64,000 nt of DNA from Tretioscincus oriximinensis (taxonomy: Eukaryota > Chordata > Lepidosauria > Squamata > Gymnophthalmidae). The stretch is taken from the NCBI GenBank assembly GCA_022410635.1, contig JAJVDF010000450.1, forward strand, positions 397,287 to 461,286, given 5' to 3'. A program made the translations under genes and the position numbers. Shown here in pieces: positions 45,460 through 58,671 of the stretch; the stretch's first letter is position 1; the number at the start of each line of letters is the position of its first letter. Below the pieces are notes generated by a model. That model saw nothing but the letters and a program-made list of their open reading frames with translations, did no database searches and had not been told where the DNA came from.

Positions 45460-47806
45460 AAGGAATTAAATTAAAAGAGAGTTACACCAGCTGCACTTTG
45501 AATGCATACCCTTAAAGAGGAGACAGGAGAGCTTTTATTTCTAGCAGTGTGCAGCACCTGTGATGGGCAATAAGAGACCACAAAACAATATTCCGGGAAA
45601 GGCATAAATGGCTTACTGTTCTTTCCACCACAGCATTCTATAATATACTCACTCTCACTGTGTAAAGGGGGAGTAAATTTGGCTTCAGAATTAATCTTCA
45701 GCAAACATATTCTAAATATGTGCGTCTATGCATTGTTAGTAAATAAATGCATGCTGTTATTCAAATAAACATGTTTTCTTATAATTGATTAATAAACATG
45801 ATAAACTGCCTTATTAATGGAATGGAAATTCTGCCACTGTGTTGTGCCGTAAAATGATACCTCAATAGCGCAATAGACAGGTCTTGGACAAAGAGAGCAT
45901 GCCATGATCGCCCCATTGCAGCGCCCTCCATTTTAAATGCTGCTGAACTGTCAGATGCTGTCAGAAGTGTCAGCAGCATTTGTAATGGGGAGCGGCAGCG
46001 AGAGAAATAACATGTACTCTATTTACTATCCCTGACTGTTTTGCAAGAAATTTACCTTCATAAAAGCCTAGGATTGTAACGACAGCATACAGTTCATGAG
46101 TAGTTGAAGGACATCCTCCATTTACTCATGAGCAAGCTCTGTTTCCACTCGATTTGTGAGTCAAGAAGGCAACAGCAAAAAAGAAAGGGAGGGAGAATAA
46201 TATTCAATGAAAGCCAGCTACACATAATTTCATCAACAACAGGCTTTGATTGGTGTGGGGGCTACCCGGTCTCCCTTTCCCCATCCACAGGTGGATGTCC
46301 AATCCTAAAAAAATCCAGTTGCTTACCTCACAGCCTAAAGAAATGGGGACTTGCTCTCACAAGTGGACTTAGAGCAGAAAAAAAAATCCAAATAACTTTT
46401 CTCTTGAGAAGGAATTTCCTGAAAGGTCCCTGCGACAATGAGGCCAATGCAAAGGGAAAAATAGTTTTCATTTGGGCAAGGCTTTGGATCGAGCCCAAAG
46501 GGTAACGTTTTGTAACTCATTTGAAAAGCATTCTGGAATACAGGCTTTTAATCAAATTCGTGGAGGACAGGTGGATCAGTGGCTACTAGAATAGCACTTA
46601 CAATAGTACTTAGGCATCCACTCACACATTTCCCTTCCATAAATATGGTGAGACAAGAATGGTATTCTTATGTTATAAATGTACGTGGATAACTTTAGCA
46701 TTTTGATTGCTGCTTCTCACTGAAATGAATGATCAAAATAAGAGATTCAAGAGCAAAGAATGTGGTCAAAGAGAAATGGGAAGAAAAACTCCCATCTACC
46801 CAGGGGCTGTCTTGGAATGTGTCATTATGCAAATGAGTATACTTACACTATCTTGGTTAGTTCAGAATCATCCAAAAGCAGATAATGCAGGCAAAAGCAA
46901 ATGTCACTGTTTTTTACTTAAAATGGCACTTCAAAATAGCATTCATGTGCATTACCACAGCATACCCAACATCAGTGTTTCTGAGAAAGTCCAAGCAATT
47001 TGGAGCATTTAAAAAACACAGCTTTCTTCCTATGATCGAGAGGCACTTAACTTAGTTTGAGCTTTTGCTTTGTTCTGTTTTGTAGTTACAACAGTGCTTA
47101 TTTTGTAACTTGCCTGTTTCTACCTTCTGAGAAGTACTCATTTTTGCAAATTCATACATTGTACTACTACTATTTATTTATTCCTTATTTTGGCAGTACA
47201 TCGTCCTCTAGGGAACACAAATTGTGTTCCAATGTTAATAAATAATATTCATACAAACGAAATCATTACTGAAGAATCACACAAGAACTGATGATGAGAT
47301 ATTGCTCTAGGCAGCTGCCACGCATTCTAGCCCTTTCTGAATTGGCAGCAGTAGACAGAACTAGGTGATCCAGTCTAGGTTTTTATCTTGTTCATACTAA
47401 TGCAGGCTCTTGAGCACACTTTATTTCTCCATACCTATTCCAGCAGGTCATAGACTTTGAGACCAGCATTTCCTTGAGTTCAGTTTATCATGAAGGACTC
47501 TTTCTGGCAATGCTCCAGGATTCGCCATCAAAGGTGGAATAGCCAGGGTGGGCCCCTGATGAAGTGGGCCCTGCCTGCCCTGGAGTTTACTTACATTTTA
47601 AAAATGTGGTTGTTCCATGATGTTTTGTGTGGTTGGTACCTATATGCGAATTCTGGTATACTCTGGGTAGAGAATTGGCATGTGGATGGACAGCAATAAA
47701 AAGGAGCAGTTTGGAAAAATATATTTTTCTGTTATTAGAGGAACATTTTGGTAACATAAAGTGAAAATTTCAGCGTATTTAACAATGCAATTGCTATTAC
47801 TTTAAA
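45460..47806. other. Unassigned DNA
   Basis: A 133-codon plus-strand open frame at 46,104-46,505 has low-quality composition and no splice support, so it is not called. No repeats recognised. Confidence 0.35.
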
Positions 47807-47808
47807 TA

Positions 47809-48019
47809 CAGGGTGCTTCAAAAAAATGTATACACACTGTGAACTTCCATAGAAAATTTATTTACTGTTCTACTGTTCTACAAAGTTAAATAAATAACAA
47901 AAGTTAATACTGTTCAAATTGGTGACCTGCAGCATCAATACAATTCTGAGTACGAGTCACCACTGATTCTGTACATCGTAAGGAAGTTCAAAGTGTGTNT
48001 ACATTTTTGAAGCACCCTG
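47809..48019. mobile_element. Mariner-like element, second copy with unmatched interior
   Basis: A 211-base element with TA on both sides and the same CAGGGTGCTTCAAAAA ends as 37,298. The left end follows the MITE for about 75 bases, with a TTCTACTG duplication. The right end leaves it after about 38 bases and carries different sequence (CTTACGATGTACAGAATCAG on minus). That piece is probably internal sequence of a longer parent. Confidence 0.88.
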
Positions 48020-48739
48020 TATTTCTTAAAGCAATATCCAGATAGGCCAGGTTTAAAATAGGTATTTTTAAATATATGGAATATTGGAAAAGCAGATGTA
48101 AGCCACATTGTATATGATCTCTTTTCTGCATCAAGTGGCACAGTTGTATTTTAAAAATAAGTTGTAAAATGTCAATGGAAAGTCAAGTTGCTAAATCTGT
48201 TGGTCCTTCATCCTGGTTTTGCATACAAGGTGCGAAAAGAGTCCAGTTTAATAAAGTACCGTGAAAAGTTATTTGTACTGTTTATCTTTTTTTTCCTTTC
48301 AAGTGTCACATTGATCATTTTTTGCTTCTTAGGTTCCTTTGAAATGAGAAGTAACAGCTAACAGTAGCTCTTGCTTCCCTAAATCCTCTGTACTGTTGGT
48401 TTATATTCCAGAGATTGTGAAAAAAAANCCCTTATCACTGATTATATGAATTACCAAGCAGTAACTTTCAAAGCCACTATAAGCTGGGTTATAAATCATT
48501 TCTTTTAGCTCTCATAGATCTCAGTTGGTCATCGCTGAATAGGTTTGAGTCCATGCTTTGTCTCCCATAGGTACTCTTGCATTTTGTAAATTGATTGTAC
48601 ATATTTTGTTATCTCTGTCTGTAAACCTGAATGCTGTCTCGAAGGGTTCCTTTGGGATCCTTTGAAGGATCTCAAAAGTTGCTACGTTAATTCTTAGCTA
48701 GAACAGTCTAAGATGTTCTTTAATCAGTTTAAACCNCTC

Positions 48740-48825
48740 AAAAATGTGCAATGCTGTTTCTTTTATTGTGATGTTATAAATCCATGTATAACATCATGAT
48801 AAAAGAAATAGTATTGCACATTTTT
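48740..48825 (+). ncRNA. Fully paired 39-bp hairpin, possible small-RNA precursor or MITE
   Basis: Bases 48,740-48,778 pair with 48,787-48,825 around an 8-base loop (AATCCATG). Every one of 39 positions pairs in a plus-strand RNA: 35 Watson-Crick plus four wobbles (48,753-48,812, 48,756-48,809, 48,767-48,798, 48,768-48,797). There are no bulges. Size and form resemble hairpins made by tiny palindromic mariner elements that give rise to microRNAs in mammals. I cannot tell whether it is transcribed, and no TA duplication flanks it cleanly. Confidence 0.45.
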
Positions 48826-48899
48826 TGTATATTTTTGTGGCATTTCTATAAAGCAAGCGGAAACTGTTATTATATTGCAAAACATAGATGTTGGCATAC

Positions 48900-48995
48900 A
48901 TTTTATTATTTATCAAAAATATTTGTATATTATTCCCTATTACGGGTGTAACCTTGGAGCAGTTTACAAAACACAGGAATTTAAAAACAGCAAAA
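48900..48995 (-). mobile_element. Degraded retroposon 3' tail (reversed)
   Basis: On minus it reads TTGTAAACTGCTCCAAGG, then a decayed GGGAATAATATACAAAT block and AAATAATAAAAT. The order matches the common TGTAAACCGCC...GGTATAAATAAA end of reptile SINEs and LINEs. Confidence 0.4.
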
Positions 48996-49619
48996 TACGT
49001 CAGTTACATAAACATCGTTACTGATGCTCAGTTATAGCATCCCTACTATTAATAAAATGCATCAACGAGCCCAATATTCTGAGGTCCATAGATCAATGAC
49101 AGGGCTTAGAATTTTGATACAGCTGTAAGCTGCCTGGCCTCTGGTGCCATGCCCAAATCTCCTAGCCACAGCAATGCCGCAGTCCACCCACGGACTGCAC
49201 CTCTGTCGACAGCACCACTGATAGCACCTCTATGGCCCACTTGCCACTGCCTACACTACCCCCCTCTGCCCCTTGCCTTCCCAGGTACATTTTTGTGGGT
49301 TTTCCATGAGTAAATAAATAAATATTAAAAAGGGGGAAACAGTCACTCTAAAAAGAGTAAAAATACATCAGTGGTCCCTGAGAACCAAAAAAGCTGGTGT
49401 TCTATGAGTAAATTCCTAAGTAGTCAAACACGAACCACTCATTGCAAAGCCTCTGGTTTCTTAGGATTCAGCTTTAATTTGTTGAGCCTCATCCACCCCA
49501 TCATTACATTCACGTATTGCTTCAACTAATGAAGAGTCTCATCCTGCAGATCATCTCATGATTCAGATGTCTCTATTGGTGGCATCTCATTTTAAAACAA
49601 CATGCACTTTTTGGGAGCC

Positions 49620-50200
49620 TTGATTGTTCATTAGAAACAGGGCTGGCAGCAGCAAAGGTGCTCAGGCAGCGGGCCTGGTGGCGGCACTTGACCCAGTGGT
49701 GCTGGCAGCTCTCAGGGTGATGGAGGTGGCAGCGCTTAGCCCAGAGGCGGTGCTCATCCTGGCAGTGGTCCTCGTCCTGGGACATGTGGCCAGGGGCAGC
49801 AGCTGCAGCAGCAGCAGCACTCATGGAGGGCACCGACAAGGAGGTGGATCTCAGGCTGATTAATGCCAGCCTCCATGGCCCTGCACAATTCATGTACCAC
49901 CTGCATGCACCTGCTTTGGGGTTCTCCCCCTTCTCAGATGGTGGGAAGGGGAAAGGAGAAGGGGGTAGCACTGCGATGGGGGAGAAGGGGATAACATTGG
50001 GCTGGGGGTAGAGGAGAAGGAAGGGGAGGCGGCCAAGGAAGNGTGGGTAGTATGGGCAAATGAAGGAGGGGGAAGGCAGAGACAGGCTGCTGGGGCAACG
50101 TAGGGGGAGTTGGCGGAAGTTAGGGAGGAGGCATGGATAGGGGTTTGCCTGTCAGATGCTGATCGTGCCTTGTGGATTATACTTCCCTCCCTCTCAGGAA
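49620..50200. other. GC-rich and then G-rich low-complexity DNA
   Basis: The part 49,640-49,860 is full of GGTGGC, GGCAGC and GCAGCAGC motifs at irregular spacing, like a degenerate GC minisatellite. The part 49,930-50,130 is almost all purine on plus with many GGG runs (GGGAAGGGGAAAGG, GGGGGAGAAGGGG), which could form G-quadruplexes. Open frames on both strands (for example poly-alanine on minus at 49,790-49,820) are by-products. An embedded degraded exon or CpG-depleted island cannot be excluded. Confidence 0.45.
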
Positions 50201-50229
50201 AAAAGTGAGGAAAAAAACTGCATTCCAAG

Positions 50230-52436
50230 AAGCAGCAAGGAAATATGTGAGAATGTTTTTATTTAGTAGGGATGGAGAAATGCTGTGTATAGAATACTCC
50301 TGCATACAGTTGTCATACAATATCTTGTTTATAATGTTTTCTTAGTAGTTGTTAGTAATGTTAGTAGTTAGAAAATACTGAATGATATAAAAAGATATAG
50401 GATTCTGGTTTTGTAACCCATTGCCGTAGTTGCCTTCCTCTTGAAAAATTGTACACAGGATTGCAAACATTTTATTTCTGGCCTTCTGTTTCCTATCTCC
50501 TTTCTGAATCATTTCCAAGCAGATGCATTCCCATTAAAACTGCAGTTTGACAATAAATCTTTTTATTGCTTTTTTATGTTTGGAGTACTACCATGTAAGT
50601 GCACTTTAACCTTCAAACTGCCACGTGGAATGGAGACAATTTCTTGCAGAGATGTATATATCATGTGTTATTTTTATCTGATGTTGTGTTGTGATTGAAA
50701 GAGTGTGATATAGATCAGTATGTCCTCTATCCAAATGTCACATTTGTCACAAATTGATCAGTAAGTCTGTATCTCCATTATGGATCCCATTATAAAAATT
50801 ACTGAATAATGGGCCAGATCCAGATTTTTGCAGTGGTTGGTGATAGTATGTTATAAAAATTCTCTCTAATATCTATTCTGCTATACAATTCCGTTGCTTA
50901 AACAAATGTGATGGCATTTCTTCACTCACTTTCCTCTCATCTAAATTAATGGATTTGGGCCAGCCAGGCCCACTGGTTGACACTTCAAGATGGCGTGGTT
51001 TGGATTAGAGCTATCATGCCTACTAAGGAACCAGTGCACCAAATTGTACTTCTGAAATGAGTTTTTCAGATGCTAAGAAACTTCATTTCTAGTTCTATGG
51101 AGCACTTACACAAACCTTGGGGCAGGGGTGAATCTGCTTTGGATCAGTGCTTGTGTGAGACTCAGGACTGGACACTAAATGCTCCATATGGCTAGGAATA
51201 CCTGCACAAGTACTCCAGAATGTGTCTTTATGCATCTGTGTTCTAAATCAGTTTGGACTCATCTTTCAGTAGACCATGATGTTGACATTTACCGATAATC
51301 TTGAACAATGATTGGGATTGCTTCCCTGACCCTGATTGGAACTGTTCTCCATCTAATACAGATTAGGTGCAATAACAATGGATAGGGATGCCATAGATCC
51401 ACACTTATAGTGTAGACTAATGAGGCCTTAAGTGGACTTCATAGAAGAAGGCCATAGCTTTCCCTTGAAGGGAGCTTAAAGAAGCTTTTTCTGGATGCTC
51501 ACCAGAAGACATGAAAGCATGGGCTCGTTTTGCTGAAAGGCATTGATTTCTGCAAACTAACTATCAACTGGAGGCACAGAGTTTCATCTTTGAACTTCTT
51601 TAGTATCTTCTATAAGCATCCCAAGATTATTTGTTCAAACACATTTGTCACTGCAAAACCAATGCTTCATTCATACCCTTCAACTCTCATTTATCTTTCG
51701 TGTGGAACAGATAGCATTTCAAGGAGAACTACTTTGGTGGTTCTGACTTTTTGCCTAGGAACCTAAGTATTACATACACCACTTCCTGACTATTTTTCAG
51801 TTATCAAGGACTACTCCTTTTTTGTTTGTTTCAAAACATTTTTATTGTTTCCATTATCCATACAACATAATATTACAGAATATCATACAAAATGTTGCTG
51901 AATAAATTATTTTAAGCATTACTATAATGTAATGATTTTTTTAAAAAGTTTTATCATGCACCTCGTCTCTCCTGCCCACCGGAACCCTTCCCATTCCCTC
52001 TGCCTTTGCTTATATTTACAGCTGGATATGCCCAAGCACTTTGTAACATCTAGGCACCATGTGATGTTCACAATCTTTGCAAAGGAAGGCAAGTCACCAT
52101 GTCATCAGCACATTCACAAATCCCCAACCCTCAGGAGTTATTTCCCCCAAGAGCAAAACCTTTGTTGTGACTCTCAAACCGACATCCTTCTCTCCTAAGG
52201 CTCCCATTTTCTTTAACTATCAAACAGTTGTCACCCTGCAAATAGGACTCCACAAGTCCTCTATCAGCTGTTCTAATTGAGCTACCTTGGCTTCAAGGGT
52301 TTGTACTCATTTTCCGAGTGATAGGAGCAAATTCCACTGAGCAAGGATGATTCAATAATCATACATATCCTAAACCTGTGCTTTTAAGAGGATCTTTAAG
52401 AAAAACCAGGAATAAAAGGACTACTTTTAGAGAGTA
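50230..52436. other. Unassigned DNA
   Basis: AT-rich with no firm repeats. At 51,815-51,900 a TTTGTTTG run and AACATTTTTATTG may be the reversed A-rich end of an old retroposon. Confidence 0.35.
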
Positions 52437-52695
52437 GGCATGAATACTGCAGTCGCTAAGAGCCTATTTTTCAACTGAGAGATCTGATATTGAGGCCCTG
52501 TGTCAGACGTGGAGAGGAGTGAGAACCCTTTANTGGCCTTCAGCTCTAGCCAACTCAGCTATTCAAAAGAAAGTAGATTTGCAATCCACAGTTCAGTTAT
52601 ATACATGTGTACCACCATTAACCCGGTTGGTTCGCCATTTGTGGAAAATTAACCTTGTAAGGCACTCTGAGTCTCTTCGGGTGAAAAGATAGGCA
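52437..52695 (+). mobile_element. tRNA-derived SINE, old diverged copy
   Basis: The tRNA head is decayed (GGCATGAATACTGCAGTCGC), but GAGGCCCTGTGTCAGACG, TTCAGCTCTAGCCAACTC, AGCTATTCAAAAG and TTGTAAGGCACTCTGAGTC keep the order seen in copy 1. The pyrimidine-rich tail is lost. Confidence 0.75.
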
Positions 52696-54084
52696 ATGTG
52701 CACTTCTGTACACAGAAGTCTGCATTAGCATCTGCAGAAGAAGACTTGTCCACCTTTTTCTTCTTAGTCTCTAAGCTCCAAGACCCCTTGCTTGTAATTA
52801 TTTTTATTATACTTCTTTCATGTTGATCTTTGATCATTCCTCTTATGTCACTTGGTTCTCACTGCATGCAAGTAAATGAAGACCCAAACATCTACATTTA
52901 AAGCTTTAAATCTGTTGATTGTGATNTGGGGTTTTTTTGTGGGGGGGGAGGGGAGCTTAGTCCATTAAAAATAGGATTCAGGACTAGAGAAGGTTTAAAA
53001 GTAAATGTATGACCGGGGCCTTATTCAGAATTCTAAATGTAATGATGCATATTCCCTTGTGGTGATTGCCACACCTTGTTAATGGGATAAAAAGTAAATT
53101 ATTGGAAGACTAGTTTCCCTATATGGCGCACACACAGTGTTGTCTTCTATCTAGCTAAATGTGTCATCATCAGCTTTCCTGGCTGGCAGTAATGAATATG
53201 GAACATCTTCCTTTGTTCAGCTGTCTATCTCAGCTCTGATCTCTAGACCCCCTTTGTGACCTTTCTCTGTGTGTGTCTGGCTTTGTCAGGAGTCTGCACT
53301 GCTTGGTTTATTGCCCTCCATTTTGCAAGGTCAGCACGGACTGTCAAAACCTAATAAAATGACCACTGAAAACACTGTTGTCCTGATTGAAAACTCAACC
53401 AAACAAAGGGAACGTGAGACATGAGGCTGTAGTAATAAGAAGACAATATTCCTAGAAAGTAAGAAGTATTACTCCATAGGTTTATGGATAAAAACAAAAA
53501 GAAATAATAAATGAAAGCAAACCTCTTTAGCACAATAACCATGGACCAGCTTTGCAACCAGTTTCCAGTGGCACAGCTAAGCTTAACAAGAAAGATAAGG
53601 GTGTAGTATTCTGAGCATGAGAACCAATTTCCCTTAGCAACTAGTACAAAGCCAGGCGTCTAACCTCTGCTGCCTGGGAAATATCTAATGGCTTAGTTTG
53701 CAGGCAGATGTGTGACCCTGTACGTCTCCCTACATTAGGTGGACTGAAAGGACTCCAGAGTTCAGATTCATTTTTGAAGTAGTTTTTGTGAGGAAGGAAA
53801 TACATTTAATTCTTGCCACGCATGCAGCGCAGTTCCCAAGACTGCGTATAAGCAATGTTTTTTTCAGCATTGTGTTCCCTTGATCTGAAACATCAGGTGN
53901 AGATCAGCAAGATTTTCTTGCCCTGAATACAGCAAGTCTAGTACGGAACATAGCAAATTTAGACCACCTCCTATATCACTCCCAAAGCTTAAATAATTTC
54001 TGGGGCCAAGCTCCAGAGTGTTGGGATGAGCCTCAGGTACTAGCCTCAGGGCCCTTGGGGAACTTCCTTTCTTCCTACTCTTAT

Positions 54085-54150
54085 CTCACTTTCTATCACA
54101 GGTCTCAAGGCAATACACAATAAAAGCCAAGTTTAAAAAAATGACCCATT
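54085..54150 (-). mobile_element. Degraded retroposon 3' tail (reversed)
   Basis: On minus: GTATTGCCTTGAGACCTGTG followed by a GATAGAAAGTGAGATAAG block. The order suggests a decayed SINE/LINE end. Weak. Confidence 0.3.
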
Positions 54151-54286
54151 AAAAACAATATGCCTGAAAATAATGAGAGGTGGTTAATCATAGTGGTGGG
54201 CAAAGCCAGAAGCACCTCAAAGGATTAGGCAAAAAACTGACAAAAGCCAACAGCAACAAAAGGAGAGCCTTGTCACCATGTTGCTC

Positions 54287-54600
54287 GATTGGCACAAATG
54301 GCTCAGTCGCTTAGGAATTCATCTCTCGTCTGGGAGATGGGGTTTCAAAGCCCTGTGTTGGATGTGGGGAGGGGTGAGCACCTTCCACTAGCCTGTAGCT
54401 CTAGCCAACCCAGCTATTCGAAAGCATGAATTGTAGGAAATTGCAACTGACTGCAAGTAGATACTTGGGAACCACCAGAAGCTGGTGGGGAAGATAGAAT
54501 GTGAGCCTTCGGGCAAAATACCCTTGTAAGCAGCTTTGAGTCTCTTTGAACAGGTGAGAAAAGCGGGGTATAAGAACCAAGTTCTTCTTCTTCTTCCGAC
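54287..54600 (+). mobile_element. tRNA-derived SINE, best-preserved copy
   Basis: All parts are present: GGCACAAATGGCTCAGTCGC, the B-box region GGGTTTCAAAGCCC, TGTTGGATGTGGGGAGG, CACTAGCCTGTAGCTCTAG, CCACCAGAAGCTGGTGGGG, GCAGCTTTGAGTCTCTTTG, AAAGCGGGGTATAAGAACC and a (TTC)n tail. It is useful as the reference copy for the family in this window. Confidence 0.92.
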
Positions 54601-57600
54601 TTTACTAGGAAGACCAGTGCTTCTCAGCTGCTTCTCAGGCAGATAGAACTGCTAACACTGTCCAACTGGAGTGTAGGATAAACCACAGTGGGTGCAGAGA
54701 TAATGTGAATTTTGTTAGGCTACGGTTTCCTGACTTGGTCACCTCATTTTCCATTTGGAGTAAATGGGAAAATGAGCGCACTCATCATTGAGTCAAACAG
54801 TTTTCATGCCTGTTTTTATCCCTAGTCAGGATGCAAATAATACAAATCTATTCATTCATGTTCTTCCTTTCCTGCAAATTGCTCATAGCAGTGTAGATAA
54901 TTCTGCTCACCTCCCTGTGAAGTATGTTACTGCTTTTTTGAGATAAATCCAGGAACAAAGAGCCTGCAGTCTGCCAGATTCACCTCCCCTTCCAAAGTAG
55001 TGCAACAGATCAGGATAAAATACTTCAAAATAGTTTTGGAGCACAACACTGTTTGAGACAGGTTATTTGTCTGGGATTCATTGTTCCTGCAATTAAGTAA
55101 TGAAATAAGTTCAGAACTTATACAGTGGACAGTTAAGTTTTTAAAAGTACTGTANAATATTTTCTGAGCAGGAAGTCAAAACCTTTGACAAAATGCTCAA
55201 GGAAGTGACAATTCAAGGAACCTCATTTCTTCAATCATTATACACAAGTGCTGCAACAGGAGGGAACTTTGAATAATCTTTTGGGGTTTGCAGTTTCAGT
55301 TGCCTTTAAAACTTGTTTGTGTNGTTAATCCTTTGTAAAGCTATTACAGATGCATTTAACAAAGATGTTCAGTCATTTGCATCACTCAAATGTTTTGCGA
55401 TATCTAGGTAGTTTAAATATTATATAGTCCAGTGGCTCTCAGCTACATGAATGACAGTTAAATGTTGTGGTTTATTTAATGTATACCCATAGCACAGTAA
55501 TTGATGGTTTCAAACACTGTGACTCATGTTGGATTCATTTTCATTGCATACAGACACTAAGGACTTATGGGCTTAGCTTAATCCGAGAATTGTGGGCATG
55601 ATTTTAAAATAAAAAGCTTGTTATTGTATGTCCTAGTTAATATTGTCCCCGAATGATTGCTATTGTGTCTTCCCGAAGATACTTACAGCAACTTTGGCCT
55701 CACTGAAATGAGCTTTGATGTAAAACAGGATCACATTATCAAGTTATGTCTTTAGAAGTATTTAATGTCTCTTTTTCAAAGTCATTGGGAACAGGTGCTT
55801 TTCCTTTTCCTTTTTGAAGACAGATTCAAGTACAGCACGTTGATACCAACAAAACAAGGTTTTCCTTTGTAGACAAAATGCTCCCTAAGTAGCAGATTAT
55901 ATAGTACGCTGTTTATGCAAGACATATGAAAATGCACTACCAGAAATATTTGTAGTCACTAAGTTACGCTCTGGCATGTAATGACATAAATGATCAAATT
56001 GGTTATGAGATGAAAAACCTAGCAACAGAAATGAAAAGGCACATGCTGTGTGTGTGTGCTTGCAGAGCCTCAATGGAATTCATTACAATTTCTCTGTAAG
56101 CTGATGAAAGCACCAAGGAGATGAGTTGAACCAGAACTTATCTCCTAATCTGTCCATCAAGTTCACCTTCATGCCAGTGCTGTTGCTGGGATCTAAAGGT
56201 TATTGAAAATTCAGTATTATAAAGACACCCCCTCTATATGTATTATGAGAGCCATTCATGTCTGCAATCTAACTACACAGAAAAATTATTCATCCCTTCA
56301 TATATGCATATCTTTTAACCCAAACTCATTTATTTCACGTCCCCTTGATAGTCTGGAACTCTTTATCTGCTAGACTTTAATATCTCATGTTGCATATTTA
56401 ATGTAGTAAGCATTAAAAGTAAAAACTGAAAAACTTTTTACAATGTTACAAGTTTTTACATGCATGTACTCTGGAATAAAATACTTTGTTTACAATTATA
56501 ATTTTAAACAGTGGCATCAATATCTATTAATAGACATCTGTTTTAGCTTCTGACAGTTGGACTTCCAGCTCTACTAAAAATATAAAGCCAACTTTCTATT
56601 TGACAAGCTACTTTCAAAATTGCCTTGAATGCAGTTTAATGCACAGGTTTAATTTCAGAAAGTAAAATTTCAAAACACTATGAGGTTTAGTTGCTTTTAA
56701 CTCTCTGCTCCCTATATCTAAGGTCAAAAGGAATTTGGCATTGTTGACCCCAATATCTTGAATAGGAGAATTCGAAATGCATTTTGCTAAGTGACGATTC
56801 TCCATCAAAAGTGAAGTACACCCAACCATACTTGCCTAATGGACTGTAGTTTGCTCCTTCACAGGAAATGCAGGGGAAAATCCAAGCTGTCTACTGCATA
56901 ATATTAAAACATGCCTTGCTATTGCTATAAATAGATATGTTTCTATCCATTTAAGCTCCATTTCCAAATCAAGCACATTATGTATAAATTTATGTGAATC
57001 CCTACTATGGGGATGAATCAGAATGACAGTGGCAGGTTGCACAGAGTAATTCACAGAGAGATAAGAATCTTCCAGTTAGTTCTGTTGCCATTAATGAAAG
57101 TTTTTAAATTATTTTTTTAATTTAGATATTTATTGAAGCAGAGAATGAAGGTTGTCTGTAAAGTTGTTTTTCTCTCAGTAATGCTTATTTTTCTAAATAA
57201 TATAGTTAATTTCTTTGATAGCCTATAAATTAATGAAGAAATTACAAATCTGCTAGAAAATCAATACAACTAATAGTCAATTAATAGGTTCCTAAGTGTG
57301 AAGGACTGCTTAATAATGCAGATGAGTTCCTCTAGGAACATTCAAGACATCAGACTAGGAGCCTCCTACTGCTTTATGTGACATCTTCAAGTGTAAACAC
57401 ATTTCTTTTTCTTTCCCCACTGTTTTAGTCTGCAACAGGAGCGATCAACATTCCCATTACCCTCCTACTGTTAAATCTCAGAGCAGCTATAATCACAAAA
57501 ACATCAAACATGCAAACAAACAAGCAGAGCAGCCACAGAGATATTCATCCATCTTCATCCTATGGATAGGTTTCAAAGTTTTTTCTGGGGGTTGATTTGG

Positions 57601-57618
57601 AGCTTAACATGTATTGAT
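54601..57618. other. Unassigned, unique-looking DNA
   Basis: No repeats recognised across about 3 kb, the longest repeat-free stretch here. It could hold conserved noncoding elements (for example 55,280-55,390 and 55,560-55,760), but that is only an impression from composition. Confidence 0.3.
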
Positions 57619-57639
57619 TATATTTGTTTGTTTGTTTGA

Positions 57640-57725
57640 TTGTTTAAAATGCATCTATACCACTTCTTTGTATCAAAATCTGAAAGCTGTCTACAGTAAA
57701 ACTTTAAAAACAAGGTTAATAACAA
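57640..57725 (-). mobile_element. Degraded retroposon 3' tail (reversed)
   Basis: On minus: CTGTAGACAGCTTTCAG, then AAAGAAGTGGTATAGATGC and a CAAACAAACAAAC end. This is consistent with a decayed SINE/LINE 3' end with a CAAA repeat tail (plus-strand TTTG run at 57,625). Confidence 0.35.
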
Positions 57726-58671
57726 TAAAAACAGAATGTCTTAGTGTTAAAACTACTATATTAAAACTTGTGTGAGAATTCAGTATAGTATTATGAAGCA
57801 GACAGTGATTCCTGCTGAACAGATATTTTTTCAACGAGGAGGAAAGGAAATAGAAAGATAATAGAATGTTCTTGTACATTTGTGTTTATTTTACATATCC
57901 TGTGACCATACCGAAGTATTTCTATTAATGGTTTCTGCACTTTTACAGCTTTGCAATTGAACTTTGATCCATTTCTGCTTATCCAAATCTGTCTAAAAAT
58001 GGATCACTTTAGTCAAACAAATGGACTATAATAGTTTATTTTATTGCTTTTTTGTCTTCACATCGTTTTCAGTGCATATGCTGCCATTCCTAACTGCATC
58101 CTAAACACCAGAAGAAGAAAAACAAATCCATAGAAAAAGCTCTTTTAGTTATTATTTATGGAAACCATAATCTAACATACTTTTTAGCCATTGTGTGAGA
58201 ACACATTTTTACCTTTATAGATGATGATTGCAGTACTACATGATAACCAGAATGCCATCATTAAAGTCAATTTGTATATTGATTTCTCAGAGTGTAAAAA
58301 CTGCACAGTTGGTTTATGTAAAAACTTTGAACAGGAGGAGCCATTTGGATTAAAAAGCATCTATATAAAAATCTCTGAAGAGTTATATCAGGAACATGTT
58401 AGGTTTTAAAGGATTGATTTGATTTCAAATGATGCCATTTCAGGTGTTCAGGGAAGAACACACACACAATTTGCTATCTCCAAAATAGGTATGGAATTGA
58501 ATGGGAATAAATGACTGAAATGTATTCTGTGGTTTGCCTTAGCTCTGTTTCTCCCTGGATTTTGTAGCTTCAGTTTTTCAAAACAGGTAACAACATTATC
58601 AGATTTCTATTGTTTTGATTTCATGTCTACNTTTTCATGCCTACTTTACCTGTGTACATTTTAGTATATTG

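Noticed and set aside
46104..46505. 133-codon plus-strand frame
   Set aside because: Composition is irregular with no motif; similar lengths are expected by chance in 64 kb.
49573..49971. Minus-strand frame with a poly-alanine run
   Set aside because: It comes from a GCAGCAGC tract in low-complexity DNA; no splice or domain evidence.
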